DNA of 64,000 nt from Triparma columacea. Taxonomy: Eukaryota > Sar > Bolidophyceae > Parmales > Triparmaceae. Shown one piece after another: positions 32,297 through 43,326 of this stretch. Every line of letters begins with the position of its first letter. Position 1 is the first letter of the stretch. A program made the translations under genes and the position numbers. Below the pieces are notes generated by a model, which saw only the letters and a list, made by a program, of their open reading frames with translations, had not been told where the DNA came from and did no database searches. Where the stretch lies: assembly GCA_030267965.1 (NCBI GenBank), contig BRYA01000341.1:34030-98029 (forward strand). The letters run 5' to 3'.

Positions 32297-32523
32297 GGGG
32301 GAAGAAGATGGGGGGGGGGAGGGGGGAAGGGAGAGATTAAAATGACGGCTTACATTTTTTATGCGAATCGTCAAGTACTAATGTATGAAGGAGAAGGAAT
32401 AAATCCCGTTTTTGTTGAAGAAGGGGAATCTGCCACACTTCGAATTCTGTTCAAAAATTGGGCAATTTTGGAATTCCTAGTCCAAGAATAGAACACCATT
32501 GAAGGTCCATTCATTTTTCCAAA

Positions 32524-34802
32524 ATGAATATTCCACAGATACCAGAGTGGACCATTGTCCTCGTCTCGTTAGCTACCTTGGGATGTTCCCTGGCTGGAGT
32601 TGTTGGACCTTACGCAGGGATTCGATACGTAAGTGGATAGTTTGATGACATTTTCTGAATGTTCGTCGATTTAATTGACTTACAATCTATGGGATTTTAT
32701 CGACTTGGACGTTCATTTTAGAAGCTTTTGATAGTGTATATTGTGTGTTATGTGTGATAGTTTCACTTAAGACGACTCAAAATGTCACCATTGAACAAAT
32801 TCGGCGAGAAATTGGCCCTCAAGCAAAGCCTTATTCTCGTCGGCTTCTAAATCTCTTTCTTTTGCTGTTTTAACACCAAATTCTATACACACACGTCGAT
32901 ACACACCTTCTCACTTCCGTGTCAATATCCTCTCCTCTTATCGCAGGATACTGATGAACTAGGCGCCCAACCAGTCTACGCATGGTGGACTCTCTGGGCT
33001 CAGAACCCAATCAAAGGAATGTGCCAGGGGATGACACAGCCTGGCCAGGGTTTTTACTCCGATTGCTCTCAGACCGACACCAACGTCGTCCAGGCGTTCT
33101 CTATCATAGCCTGCGGCCTCCTCTTCATCAACGCCCTGCTCCTCGTTGGGACCTTCATCAAGAAGATCCCCAGGGGACCCTCCTCGATGGTGCTTTCACT
33201 TCTAGCAGGGTGCTCGGCCGTTATCGTCTCCGCCATATTCTGGTTTAAGATGAACCCGTTCGTGTACGCCAATTCAGAAACGCCGTGCACGAATATCGCT
33301 GCTCTCCTCGCCGCTGCGGGTTTCACCGTTACGGAATGCACCGAATACATTCGCTACGGGCTCTGGTTCGAAGTCGCCACCTTCGTTCTTGCATTCTTCC
33401 TCTTCTGCCTTCATTTCTTGCACTCCGGGCTTTTTTACTGCATCTTCTGTTGCTGCGCTAAGAAGCCGGAAGAGGAGAAGGAAGAACCAGAAGTCCCTTC
33501 GAACCGCCTCCTCATTGGAACGAAGTTGAAGAGTGTCTGGTTCATGTGCACCGTCTTTGCTTGTTTCTCAGACTACGTTAGGCTGTACACCGACCAACCT
33601 GGCACGAGCAGTGACTACAGCCTGTGGACGACCGGGCCGCTCTGCAAGGAGCAGGTGAGCGAGGAGCGAAGCGACGAGCGAAAAGCTTTGGAGTTCGGAC
33701 GGAAGTGAGCGAGGAGCGAAGCGACGAGCGAAAAGCTTCGGAGTTTAGACGGAAGTTCCACGGTATTCTCGTCCCCATTCCTCACCCTTTTGTGATTAAC
33801 GCACTAACGCACGCACGCACATCACTCTTTACCTCGCACCACGACCCACTAAGCTTCCCAACAATTTTGCCCAAGCTGCGGTCGTTCCTATTAACTTTGG
33901 AGACTGCACTTTAACTGTTCTTTCTTTCATCGCGGCCATGTCTGTTATGGCCATGTGCTTTGCAGGCCTATCGTTCATCTGCATCTTGCCTTCTCTCAGC
34001 TACCCTAGGACATTCAAAAGGTTCGGTCTATGTTTCACCGGAATCTCCACCGTTTGTTCGGTGGTGCTCGCAGCAGTTTGGACGACGGGTGAGATTTTGG
34101 TTTGGAGGAGGAGCGAAGCGACGAACTTCGGGGGGGCGGGGCGAGAATGAGAAGTGATTGCAAGAATGTGTCGTGATGTGTGGTGACGTTGTGCCTTTCT
34201 TGAGTCGGAGAAGGAGGAGCGATGGCGAACAGTTGCCCTTGACGTCGTCGTCAACACTTTCTAAGCCATTGTCACTCTCTCACCTTTTCCTATCCTCGCA
34301 TATTTGCACATCGCCCACAGGCGTGGACCCGGGTCGCCAGGGTCTGGATTATTGCTCAACCCTTACCCCGGCCTTTAACCTGGCAGCTTGCAAATTTTCC
34401 TGGCGCCCCGGCGCCGTCTTTGCCTTCGTTTCTCTCGGCCTCGGTGCCGTGAGCTTCATTCTCGACTCGAGAATCCTCACTGGTGACGGCGCAAACTTTT
34501 GTCCTTATGCATCAAACCCAAAAGAGGATGAACTCGAGAAGGGACAGATTGAGCCTGACGAGTCGAAGGAAGACCCCGACGAAGTTGCAGATGAAGAAGG
34601 ACCGCTCGACTCAGCTAGCGTACTATCTTCAGACTTGGAAATCGAGATTGAACCGCTTCAAGTCCAGGAAGAGGCAGCTACAGACGAGCCACAGTCTCCT
34701 TACCGTGTTCCTGGAAGCCCTCTCGGGGGCATCAGCAGGTGGCTCAGGGCGTCCCCAAAGGCTTCCACTGATGAGCTGACGGACGTCAAACTGGGGGAGT
34801 AA
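32524..34802 (+). CDS. Tandem-tetraspan membrane protein (claudin/amastin-like, unknown)
   Basis: Four exons: 32524-32628, 32947-33654, 33854-34088, 34321-34802, phase-consistent, 509 residues. About eight membrane helices form two four-helix halves: helices at residues 9-30, 66-90, about 100-120 and 150-172, then a cytosolic acidic loop (CCCAKKPEEEKEEPE), then four more beginning VWFMCTVFACF and ending with AVFAFVSLGLGAVSFIL. Each half has a first extracellular loop with paired Cys (GMCQGM...SDC and PLCKEQ...GDC). The layout recalls claudin/PMP22 or amastin folds duplicated in tandem, but I do not recognise the family. A 150-residue acidic cytoplasmic tail follows. The acceptor at 33853 (CCACTAAG) was chosen because it alone keeps frame. 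Confidence 0.7.
33655..33754 (+). repeat. 50-bp tandem duplication covering a splice donor
   Basis: GTGAGCGAGGAGCGAAGCGA... is repeated twice head to tail (33655-33704, 33705-33754) with few changes, right at the 5' end of intron 2 of the tetraspan gene, so the donor sequence is present twice. Confidence 0.93.
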
Positions 34803-35021
34803 GGGAAGGTCAACACAGCGAAAGTGTTGGACTGCGGAAAGTGTTGGACAGGAAAGTGTTGGACAGCAGGGTAAGGAAAGGGAAGGGGACGAGAAGGAAA
34901 GGGGACGAGAAGGAAAGGGAGGGGAGGGGAAGGGGAGGGGAAGGGGAGAGAATGAAATTGAAAGGATCGACACGTAGCTGCGAAAAAACTTTATTTTGGT
35001 GGAAATACGAACACACCTAGT
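34803..35021. repeat. Simple repeats between convergent genes
   Basis: Three copies of a GAAAGTGTTGGAC unit (34818-34867), then a purine tract built of GGACGAGAAGGAAAGG and GGGGAAGGGGA units (34875-34955). Confidence 0.85.
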
Positions 35022-37807
35022 TCACAACTCCCCGCTGGCCTCGCCGACGACCACCACAGCCTCTTCCCACAGGACCCTGCCCGCCTCATTCCTCACCAGG
35101 CACGTATACGTGCCCCCCTCCTTCTGAGAGATATTGTCCACCATTAGCATGGGGCTAGTCCTTCCCGTAAGGTCTACCCCGTTGAGCCTCCACTGGTACT
35201 CCGGCTCCGGGATCCCCCCGGTGCTCTCCACGCTCAGCATGATCTTCCCCCCGATCTCTACGTGGTAGTACCCCCTGTGGTCCTCAACTTTCGGCGGTTG
35301 GGCGACTCTAATCTGAGTCGTAATAAATATTGAATGCCCCGCGTCCCCACTCCTTTGTTCTCTCTTGTAAACCCCCTCATCCTGCGAGGAGTGGGGTGAT
35401 CGGATAGTTAGTGATGACGAGTTCGGGCGCCACCACACCCCATCATTTCCCTTCCCCCCCCCATTCTCACCTCCTCCTTGGCATTAACGATGTTAAGGAA
35501 TGCTCCGGTTTCCCCCACCATCAATTCACCGTCCTTGATCCACGCGAAGGAAGCCGAGTCTTCCTCCAGGGCGGAATTGCCCAGGGAAAGGGAGGATCCG
35601 AGAGCGATCCAGGTTGGTAGTGGAGGGTGAGGTGAGAGTGACGGGGAGGAAGAGAGGGAAGATTTGTTGGAGGGAGAGAAGGAGGGGAGGAGAATGTATA
35701 GGAAAAGGGAGAGCGAGAAGAGCTTCCATTTCCACGAGGTGGTGGTGGTGGGGGGGGGGGGGGGGGAAGGAGAAGGAGGAGGAGCGGTAGTGTGCGAAGG
35801 AGATCCTTTCTTTTTCTGCGCGGAAAAGGTGGCGTGAGTGGATTGGGGTGGGGTAAATTATGATTTTCCTGCGTTCTCTCACCTTCTTTGGGTTCTCCTT
35901 CTCCTTTTCCTTTTCCTTTTCCTTTTCCGCCCTCTCCTTCTCCTTCCTTACCCTCTCCAAATTTTCCTTCTCTATCCTTTCCTTCTCCCTCTTATTTTTT
36001 CCCCTTGCTATATTGAAATATTTAATCGTGTCCCCCCTCTTAACCGTAGATATGAGAGCACCTTGCAAGCTTTCGTTTCGCTCGATCTTAACGTCAGACC
36101 ACGTCACGGATGGTCCCTCGACAATGTCAGGCCGAAGTCCAAGGTTTGGTCCTGTGAAATTCCAAGTGTTGGGGAAGAATGCTTTTGGGCGGAAAGAGCG
36201 GGTTTGTTGCGATTTGTGGGGTAAGATCATGGTTGACTCCTCTTCCTCCTCTTATCCCCCCCCCCCTTCCCCCCCTTCCAACCCTCACCTTGTAGAAACC
36301 AGTCGTCTCCCCAATCCTGCGCAACACCCCCCGCCCTAGGGCTCGGTCCTGGGCTCGGCGTCGCTCTCGGGCTCGGTGCACCTCTCGGGGAAGGGCTAGT
36401 GTTTATCATGAGGGAACCAGCGGCCTCGTCCCCTCCCCTTTTACGTGGGCTGTTGGGGTTACTACCGACATCATCTATAGAGGCTTGGGGGAATTCTGAG
36501 CCCTTATTCCTGCCCCAAATTTCCAAGCTGTTGGTGGGGGGGGGGGGGGGAGAGGTTTTATTGAGTTAGTATTTTGACCTCATGCTCTGCGTTGCCTTTT
36601 TTTCTTTTTCCATCTCTTCTCACCTCTCGCATGTCCTCCCCCCCTCTCTACATCCGTCTCTTATCCCCTTAACCCCTGCCATCGATACCCCCTTCCCCAA
36701 GTTACAGCGTGGGTCTAGTGGGTCGATTATATTGCATACCCCATACTCGAACGCCGCGGCCGGTGGCGTGGTCGGGATGAGGCTTCCTAGTTCTTGTTGC
36801 ATTTTCTTTGACATATCGACAAGGGCAGAACCAAGAGATCCGGGATCGCCACCCTTTAGTCTCAAAACGCCGTTTTCCCAATCGAAGCTACCGTAGAATT
36901 TGAGGAAATCGCGGAAGAGGATGTACGTTTGGGTGGGGATATCACCCTTCTGGGGTGGGGGTGGGGGTGGGGGTGGGGGGGAGTCAGGGTTTTGAGTTTA
37001 TTTATATACTTGGGAGGGGGGGGGTAGATCGCGTCGTCTATTTCCCTCGACATTACCCTCTCCACTTAATTCGTTTTCTTAAAAAAGTTATCTCTCTCAC
37101 CTCTCCGTACTGTGCAACGAAAACAACCGCCATAACGCATAGTGTCCACCCGTCAATCCCCCCCCCCCCGTCCGTGTTTGGGTTGTTCGTCCTAATAACA
37201 GGTACGCCTCCTGTGTAAATATGTGAGTCTAGTTTGAAGAATGTTTTCAATATCAGTAGGAACCTCTTGAAACCGTTCTCAGCTAGAACTCCCTTCTGGA
37301 AACACAGAGTGTTCACGGAAGACAGGAACTCGGACTCCATCCCGTTCCTTACGCCGAGGGGTGCGAGGGTAACAGAGATGTTATTAACGAGGCAAGTGAG
37401 GACTGGGGCCTTCGACATGCTTGGTATGACTGTCACGGAGCGGATTGTTGGGGTGGAGGGTGAGGAGGGGGGGGAGAGCGCGCACTGGGTAAGGATCTCA
37501 GAGCACTTCTTTATGTGTGAAGAGGGGGAAGATTCTACGGAGACGATGTCAAGGTTGACATCTGAGGTTGGTAAGTAGGTTCTGAGACTCGTGGAACCTG
37601 TTAGGGCAAGGTTGCAGGAAGGGAAGGAATCAGATAGAAGGGAACGAAGGAAGGAAACGACAGCACTGAGAGGAGGAGAGGGGGGTTAGAAGAAACTTGT
37701 AAGGGGGGGATTCATATTTTTGAGACTTACTCCCTGTGCCGAGAGGCCTGGTGAGTTGGTTGGATGGCTGTCAGGAGTCTTTCCGTTTGCTCGACAACCT
37801 GATCCAT
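35022..37807 (-). CDS. Terminal nucleotidyltransferase-like protein fused to C-terminal Ig-like domains; catalytic Asp residues altered
   Basis: Seven exons on the minus strand (37807-37731, 37665-37101, 36949-36624, 36527-36289, 36151-35883, 35815-35471, 35381-35022) with matching phases, 726 residues. Residues 1-214: TRF4/TUTase-type nucleotidyltransferase with ALTGSTSLRTYLPTSDVNLDIV, where active enzymes have GS...SDIDL. The third catalytic Asp (VDIS) is Asn (VNNIS, about 120). Residues 215-322: PAP-associated domain with LFRDFLKFYGSFDW and IIDPLDPRCNLG. Then a Ser-Pro linker, a Lys/Glu coiled coil (455-492), and two Ig-like modules: one with FAWIKDGELMVGETG, and a clear one ending YTCLVRNEAGRVLWEEAVVVV. 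It is probably a pseudo-polymerase acting as an RNA or protein binder. An interrupted pair of genes is the alternative, but no stop, start or intergenic gap separates them. Confidence 0.8.
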
Positions 37808-37988
37808 GTGGGGGGGAGGGGGGGGGGGGTTACAGGGGTGGGTTCGACGTGGGTGGCGAGCGGCGGGATATAGAAGTGTGGGGAAAATTGAAAGTCTCCA
37901 GTTCCGCTTTGCTTTTTGCTTTTTGCTCTTTTTGGCAGCTCAAATCTGTTTGTTTGTTTTCACCCTTGAAGACCATAATTCATAGGCG

Positions 37989-38772
37989 ATGTCATTTCGA
38001 TCGACGCCCCCCCCGGAGCCTGGCAGTCCAAGTCTTCTAGCTAGCGAGAACGAGCGTTTGAGGAAGTTAGTTGAGAGGCAGAGAGTACGAATCGAGGAGC
38101 TTCGTGATAATGCTTCTGCAGGGTCCCCAAGGGGGGGAGGAGAGGAGGTGCGTTTCTATAGGCTATTGTTAGGGAACAGAATACTCAGGGGAGTGCTGGG
38201 ACGGAGGTTGGCGGTCAAGGCGGGGAGGTGCTTTGAGAGATGGAGAGATGTTGCAAGCAGGTAAGGGTGGTGGGGGATGGGTGGGGTGGGGGGTGAGGGG
38301 GGCGGGGGGCACGGGATGTGTTTGTGTTTGTTCGACTAGGTTGCCTCCTCACCATTCCCCTAAAAATCCCCCCCCCAACCCTAACAGGATGTCCAAGTCC
38401 GCTGACCTGAACCGTCAGCACATGAAGCTCGAGGCTCGTCTGAACATGCTCCGTAGCGAGAAGGCATCCATGGAGAAGGTCCAGTCCGACATGTACCGTA
38501 TCCGCATGGAGAAGGCCTGCGTACTTCTCTTGGCTAGGTGGAAGGAGGAGAGGGGGGAGAGGAGGGTTAGGGAGATACAGGAGGGTGCGGCTAGGGAGAA
38601 GGAGGAGATCGTGGCGCAGCTTAAGGAGATGTACTACCAGATGGTACAGGTATGCGACCTGGAGAGGCAGGCGGTTGAGGCGGCGAGGGGGAGGGGGGAA
38701 CAACATCTGGAGGGTTTGCAGGGGACGAAGGAGGCGGTTGAGAAGTGGTTCAAGAGCAGAGGAGGCGGTTGA
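37989..38772 (+). CDS. Coiled-coil hypothetical protein
   Basis: Not recognised. Two exons, 37989-38260 and 38388-38772, joined AG|G, 218 residues. It is almost wholly helical and charged: SENERLRKLVERQRVRIEELRD, then MKLEARLNMLRSEKASMEKV, and EKEEIVAQLKEMYYQMVQVC. Such proteins are common in cytoskeletal or basal-body roles, but nothing here proves one. It is divergent from the nucleotidyltransferase-Ig gene (181 bp). The last codons lie in a GGAGGCGGTTGA repeat. Confidence 0.65.
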
Positions 38773-38821
38773 GGAGGCGGTTGAGTCGTGGTTTCAAGTT
38801 TCGGCTAAAACTCCACACCAA

Positions 38822-38910
38822 TTGTTTTTGTTATCATTTTCGTTGTTATTAGACCGTCAGGCAAGCGCTCCTTCTGAGTCAAGCGGATAGACGACGCTAC
38901 ATTCCGCTAT
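38822..38910 (+). repeat. 89-bp direct repeat, copy 1 (3' flank of DUF285 gene)
   Basis: Starts TTGTTTTTGTTATCATTTTC and ends CATTCCGCTAT; 5 mismatches to 43224-43312. It lies about 100 bp past the 3' end of the minus-strand DUF285 gene. Confidence 0.93.
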
Positions 38911-39010
38911 GCTCTCGATCTCCCCTGTCCCCCATCCCCCTCCCTTTCCATTAACCACCAAGTCGTGGGTCACATTACAGCTGTAGTGACTTGCGCGACT
39001 TACCAAACAT

Positions 39011-42000
39011 TCACAACTTTGGCGTCCAGCACCTTGCCGGGCCATACGGTGACGCCTTATCACATATCCCACCTGAGACAGTGTAGTTGTACGCAGCTTG
39101 CCACGCAGTCGACTTGTAGAACATGCCTTCGTAGTCCTCTGAGGTGAACCCAGTTGTGTTGGTGGCCCATCCTGTCACATCTTTGTTGAAGTCGGTGTTA
39201 GACTCAAACATGTATCGCATACTGGTAACCTTCTCAACATTCCAGTCTTTCAAGTCTTGGTTGAAACTAGTGTACGCAAACATCACGTCCATATCAGTGA
39301 CACGCGAGACATTCCAGGCTCCGATAGGTTGGTCGAAAGGGGAACCATAAAACATTGCCTCCATACTTGTAACCTTCTCAACATTCCAGTCTTTCAAGGG
39401 TTGGTTGAAATCGGATTCCGAAAACATCACGCCCATGTCAGTGACACTCGAGACGTCCCATTCCCCGATAGATTGGTTAAAAGAGGACGATCCAAACATT
39501 CCGTACATACTTGTAACCTTCTCAACATTCCAGTCTTTCAAGTCTTGGTTGAAAACGGAGTTCGCAAACATTTCCCCCATGTCAGTGACACTCGAGACGT
39601 TCCAGCCTCCAATTGGATAGTCGAAAGAGGAAAATATAAACATTGCGCGCATATTTGTAACCTTCTCAACATTCCAGTCTTTCAAGTCTTGGTTGAAAAT
39701 GGATTCCGAAAACATAAACTCCATATCAGTGACATGTGAGACGTTCCAGCCTCCGATGGGTCGGTCGAAATAGGAACGTCGAAACATTCCAGACATACTT
39801 GTAACCTTGTCAACATTCCAGTCTTTCAAGTCTTGGTTGAAATTAGAGAACGCAAACATATACGTCATGTCAGTGACACTCGAGACGTTCCAGGCTCCGA
39901 TGGGCCGGTAGAAAGAGGAACGTTGAAACATTGCCTTCATACTTGTAACCTTCTCAACATTCCAGTCTTTCAAGTCTTGGTTGAACTTAGTCTTGGTGAA
40001 ACTAGAGCTCGCAAACATATTCCCCATGTCAGTGACACTCAAGACATTCCAGCTTCCGATAGGTCGGTCGAAAGAGGAATCTTGAAACATTGCGTACATA
40101 CTTGTAACCTTCTCAACATTCCAGTCTTTCAAGTCTTGGTTGAAATTGGAGTTCGCAAACATACTCCTCATATCAGTGACACTCGAGACGTCCCAGCCTC
40201 CAATAGGTTGGTCGAAAAGGGAACCATCAAACATTCCGTTCATACTTGTAACCTTCTCAACATTCCAGTCTTTCAAGTCTTGGTTGAAACCGGAGCCCGC
40301 AAACATCACGTCCATGTCAGTGACACGCGAGACGTTCCATTCTCCGATGGGTTGGTCGAAAAAAGAACCAAGAAACATTCCACGCATACTTGTTACCTTC
40401 TCAACATTCCAGTCTTTCAAGTCTTGATTGAAACCGGAGAACGCAAACATTCCATCCATATCAGTGACACTCGAGACGTCCCAATCCCCAATAGGTTGGT
40501 CGAAAGGAGAACCTTGAAACATTGCCAACATACTTGTAACCTTCTCAACATTCCAGTCTTTCAAGGTTTGGTTGAAATCGGATCTCCCAAACATATACCT
40601 CATGTCAGTGACACTCATGACGTTCCAGCCTCCGATAGGTTGGTCGAAAGGGGAAGCATCAAACATTCCGATCATACTTGTAACCTTCTCAACATTCCAG
40701 TCTTTCAAGTCTTGATTGAAATTGGAGAACGCTAAGATAAACGTCATATCAATGACACTCGAGACGTTCCACTCCCCGATAGGTCCGTTAAAAGAGGAAT
40801 CATAAAACATTGATCGCATACTTGTAACCTTCTCAACATTCCAGTCATTCAAGTCTTGGTTGAAATTGGAGTACGCAAACATAAACCCCATGTCAGTTAC
40901 ACTCGAGACGTTCCAGCCTCCGATAGGTTGGTCGAAAGAGGAATCTTGAAACATTGATGACATACTTGTAACCTTCTCAACATTCCAGTCTTTCAAGTCT
41001 TGGTTGAAAACGGAGCCCGAAAACATACTCCTCATATCAGTGACACTCGAGACGTTCCACTCCCCGATAGGTCGGTTAAAAGAGGAACTGTATCCGTTAA
41101 ACATAAACGCCATATCTTCAACACTCCCTGTGTTCCAATAACTGATATCGGCATTGAACGTCTCTCGTGTTACATTCCCTCCGGTTCCACTTCCACAGTA
41201 CTTGAAAACCAACTCTCTCATGCTTGTTACCTTAGCGGTATCCCATTCTTCGATCGTGCCGTAGGTTGCAGCGTGAGCATTGTTCCATTTTGCAGGGCTT
41301 GCGCACCAGGTTGACATGGCCCAGAACATGGTGCCGGCGGTGGTGCTGTTGCCGTCTTTCAACGGCGTGACATGCTTGTTTGGCGTCCAGCACCTTGCAG
41401 GGCCATACGGTGACGCCTTGTCACATATCCCACCTGAGACGGTGTAGCTGTACGCAGCTTGCCACGCAGTCGAATTGTAGAACATGTCTTCGTAGGCCTC
41501 TGAGGTGAACCCAGTTGTGTTGGTGGCCCATCCTGTCACATTTTGGTTAAAGTCAGTGTTTAACGCAAACATGTATCGCATAGTAGTAACCTTCTCAACA
41601 TTCCAGTCTTTCAAGTCTTGGTTGAAACCAGAGTACGTAAACATAAACCCCATGTCAGTGACATGCGAGACGTTCCAGCCTCCGATGGGTTGGTCGAAAG
41701 AAGAACCGTCAAACATTCCACGCATACTTGTAACCTTCTCAACATTCCAGTCTTTCAAGTCTTGATTGAAATCGGAGCTCGCAAACATATACCTCATGTC
41801 AGTGACACTCGAGACGTCCCATTCCCCGATATGTTGGTCGAAAGAGGAATCTTCAAACATAAACGCCATGTCAGTGACACTCGAGACGTCCCAGCTTCCG
41901 ATAGGTTGGTCAAAAGAAGGAGTATTGTAGAACATTGCGTACATACTTGTAACCTTCTCAACATTCCAGTCTTTCAAGTCTTGGTTGAAACCGGAGTCCA

Positions 42001-42688
42001 CAAACATTTCCTCCATATCAGTGACACTCGAGACGTTCCACTCCCCGATAGGTCGGTTAAAAGAGGAACATCCGGCAAACATTGCGTGCATATTCTCAAC
42101 ACTACCTGTGTTCCAATTACTGATATCAGCATTGAACTCGTATAGTGTAACATTCCCTTCAGTTCCACAGTACTTGTAAACCAAATCTCTCATGCTTGTT
42201 ACCTTAGCGGTATCCCATTCTTCGACCGTTCCATAGGTTGCAGTGTGAGCATTGTTCCATTTTGCAGGGCTTGCGCACCAGGTTGACATGGCCCAGAACA
42301 TGGTGCCGGCGGTGGTGCTGTTGCCGTCTTTCAACGGCGTGATAGTAGGCCCGGGTTTGGGCGCAGGAGTTGGTGCAGGCGTTGGGCTCTCAGTTGGCTG
42401 CGTAGTTGTGCCCTTGTTGCCCTTGTTGCCCTTGTTGCCTTTCTTGCCTTTCTTACCCTTCTTGGCCTTGTTGCCCTTGTTGCCCTTGTTGCCTTTGTTG
42501 CCCTTGTTGCCCTTGTTGCCCTTAGCAAAGATGATGGTGACACTGTCGCTGATGTCATTACCGCCAAAGGCAAAGTCCTGTAGGCCTCTTGAAGGGGACC
42601 TCAGCGACTTGTCAGTCCCGTGGCTAGTGATGACGAAGAGTACCAAAACTAGCAGCGAAGCAGCGAGCAAAGCGACTATTGACTTCAT
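39011..42688 (-). CDS. Giant secreted DUF285 (BspA-like surface) repeat protein
   Basis: 1225 residues, single exon. Signal peptide [24 protein letters not shown]; a Lys/Gly/Asn low-complexity tract made of about a dozen GNK and KKG units (residues 57-95); a Thr/Pro stretch; then two blocks, each opening with [20 protein letters not shown] and each ending [14 protein letters not shown]...[16 protein letters not shown]. Between them run about 16 copies of a 48-residue double unit: [18 protein letters not shown] followed by [17 protein letters not shown]. This is the DUF285 family, best known from bacterial surface lipoproteins and some microalgae, where extracellular adhesion or cell-wall roles are guessed. 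Many N-x-T/S glycosylation sites. The high DNA identity between units suggests continuing recombination. No transmembrane anchor at the C-terminus. Confidence 0.92.
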   Translation of the reverse strand: MKSIVALLAASLLVLVLFVITSHGTDKSLRSPSRGLQDFAFGGNDISDSVTIIFAKGNKGNKGNKGNKGNKGNKAKKGKKGKKGNKGNKGNKGTTTQPTESPTPAPTPAPKPGPTITPLKDGNSTTAGTMFWAMSTWCASPAKWNNAHTATYGTVEEWDTAKVTSMRDLVYKYCGTEGNVTLYEFNADISNWNTGSVENMHAMFAGCSSFNRPIGEWNVSSVTDMEEMFVDSGFNQDLKDWNVEKVTSMYAMFYNTPSFDQPIGSWDVSSVTDMAFMFEDSSFDQHIGEWDVSSVTDMRYMFASSDFNQDLKDWNVEKVTSMRGMFDGSSFDQPIGGWNVSHVTDMGFMFTYSGFNQDLKDWNVEKVTTMRYMFALNTDFNQNVTGWATNTTGFTSEAYEDMFYNSTAWQAAYSYTVSGGICDKASPYGPARCWTPNKHVTPLKDGNSTTAGTMFWAMSTWCASPAKWNNAHAATYGTIEEWDTAKVTSMRELVFKYCGSGTGGNVTRETFNADISYWNTGSVEDMAFMFNGYSSSFNRPIGEWNVSSVTDMRSMFSGSVFNQDLKDWNVEKVTSMSSMFQDSSFDQPIGGWNVSSVTDMGFMFAYSNFNQDLNDWNVEKVTSMRSMFYDSSFNGPIGEWNVSSVIDMTFILAFSNFNQDLKDWNVEKVTSMIGMFDASPFDQPIGGWNVMSVTDMRYMFGRSDFNQTLKDWNVEKVTSMLAMFQGSPFDQPIGDWDVSSVTDMDGMFAFSGFNQDLKDWNVEKVTSMRGMFLGSFFDQPIGEWNVSRVTDMDVMFAGSGFNQDLKDWNVEKVTSMNGMFDGSLFDQPIGGWDVSSVTDMRSMFANSNFNQDLKDWNVEKVTSMYAMFQDSSFDRPIGSWNVLSVTDMGNMFASSSFTKTKFNQDLKDWNVEKVTSMKAMFQRSSFYRPIGAWNVSSVTDMTYMFAFSNFNQDLKDWNVDKVTSMSGMFRRSYFDRPIGGWNVSHVTDMEFMFSESIFNQDLKDWNVEKVTNMRAMFIFSSFDYPIGGWNVSSVTDMGEMFANSVFNQDLKDWNVEKVTSMYGMFGSSSFNQSIGEWDVSSVTDMGVMFSESDFNQPLKDWNVEKVTSMEAMFYGSPFDQPIGAWNVSRVTDMDVMFAYTSFNQDLKDWNVEKVTSMRYMFESNTDFNKDVTGWATNTTGFTSEDYEGMFYKSTAWQAAYNYTVSGGICDKASPYGPARCWTPKL

Positions 42689-43223
42689 CTTTTGTCAAAA
42701 TGAATATGATCAATAAAGGCGAGGGCTGAGGAAAAGGGCAATTTTGTGAGATATTGCACGCGATTAGGGCAGAATAAGTCTGAATTGTGTCTTGAAGGGT
42801 GTATGTGCCTTATATACGTATATTTACAAACTTCTAAGGGCTCAATCGACCAGAATTTTGAGTAGAAATCACATACGTCGAGAACGAGGCGTGTGGCGGA
42901 AATCCCTATTTTCTTGAAATGAAACATTAGTGGGGGGAGGAAAGGCAGTGGTCGATACAAACAAGTGATTCCAAAGCGTTTGCGCTTGCTTCAACGCTTA
43001 CCTCTGTCTGATGAAATCTTTTATGAGTTGTATTCCGAATGATGAATGATTCCCTTCTTTTTTCCCAACTTTTTTGCAATTTAATTAATTTTGGTAATTT
43101 AGGATGAGAAGATCCGTTAGGCCCATTACGACGACCTTATTACGACGACCTTAGTCCATAGATATCACTGGCCTACCTATTAGAGGAGACTACGAAGTAA
43201 CCCTGTTCCTTAGAAATAAAGTC
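42689..43223. other. Intergenic, upstream of the DUF285 gene
   Basis: AT-rich with no ORF of interest. A 14-bp direct repeat ATTACGACGACCTT lies at 43125-43138 and 43139-43152. Confidence 0.6.
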
Positions 43224-43312
43224 TTGTTTTTGTTATCATTTTCGTTGTTATTATCCCGTCAGGCAAGCGCTCCTTCTGAGTCAAGTGGAAAGACGACGCT
43301 GCATTCCGCTAT
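43224..43312 (+). repeat. 89-bp direct repeat, copy 2 (3' flank of ankyrin-MYND gene)
   Basis: Second copy of the 38822-38910 element; ends 15 bp before the stop codon of the minus-strand ankyrin-MYND gene, so it probably belongs to its 3' UTR. Confidence 0.93.
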
Positions 43313-43326
43313 ATGTATTGTTTCGT

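Noticed and set aside
34875..34955. Purine tract as a telomere- or origin-like element
   Set aside because: Just degenerate GGGGAAGG/GGACGAGAAGG simple repeat; no support for either role.
39144..42145. Long plus-strand ORFs opposite the DUF285 gene
   Set aside because: Shadow frames of the repeat; the minus-strand protein has a signal peptide and a known domain.
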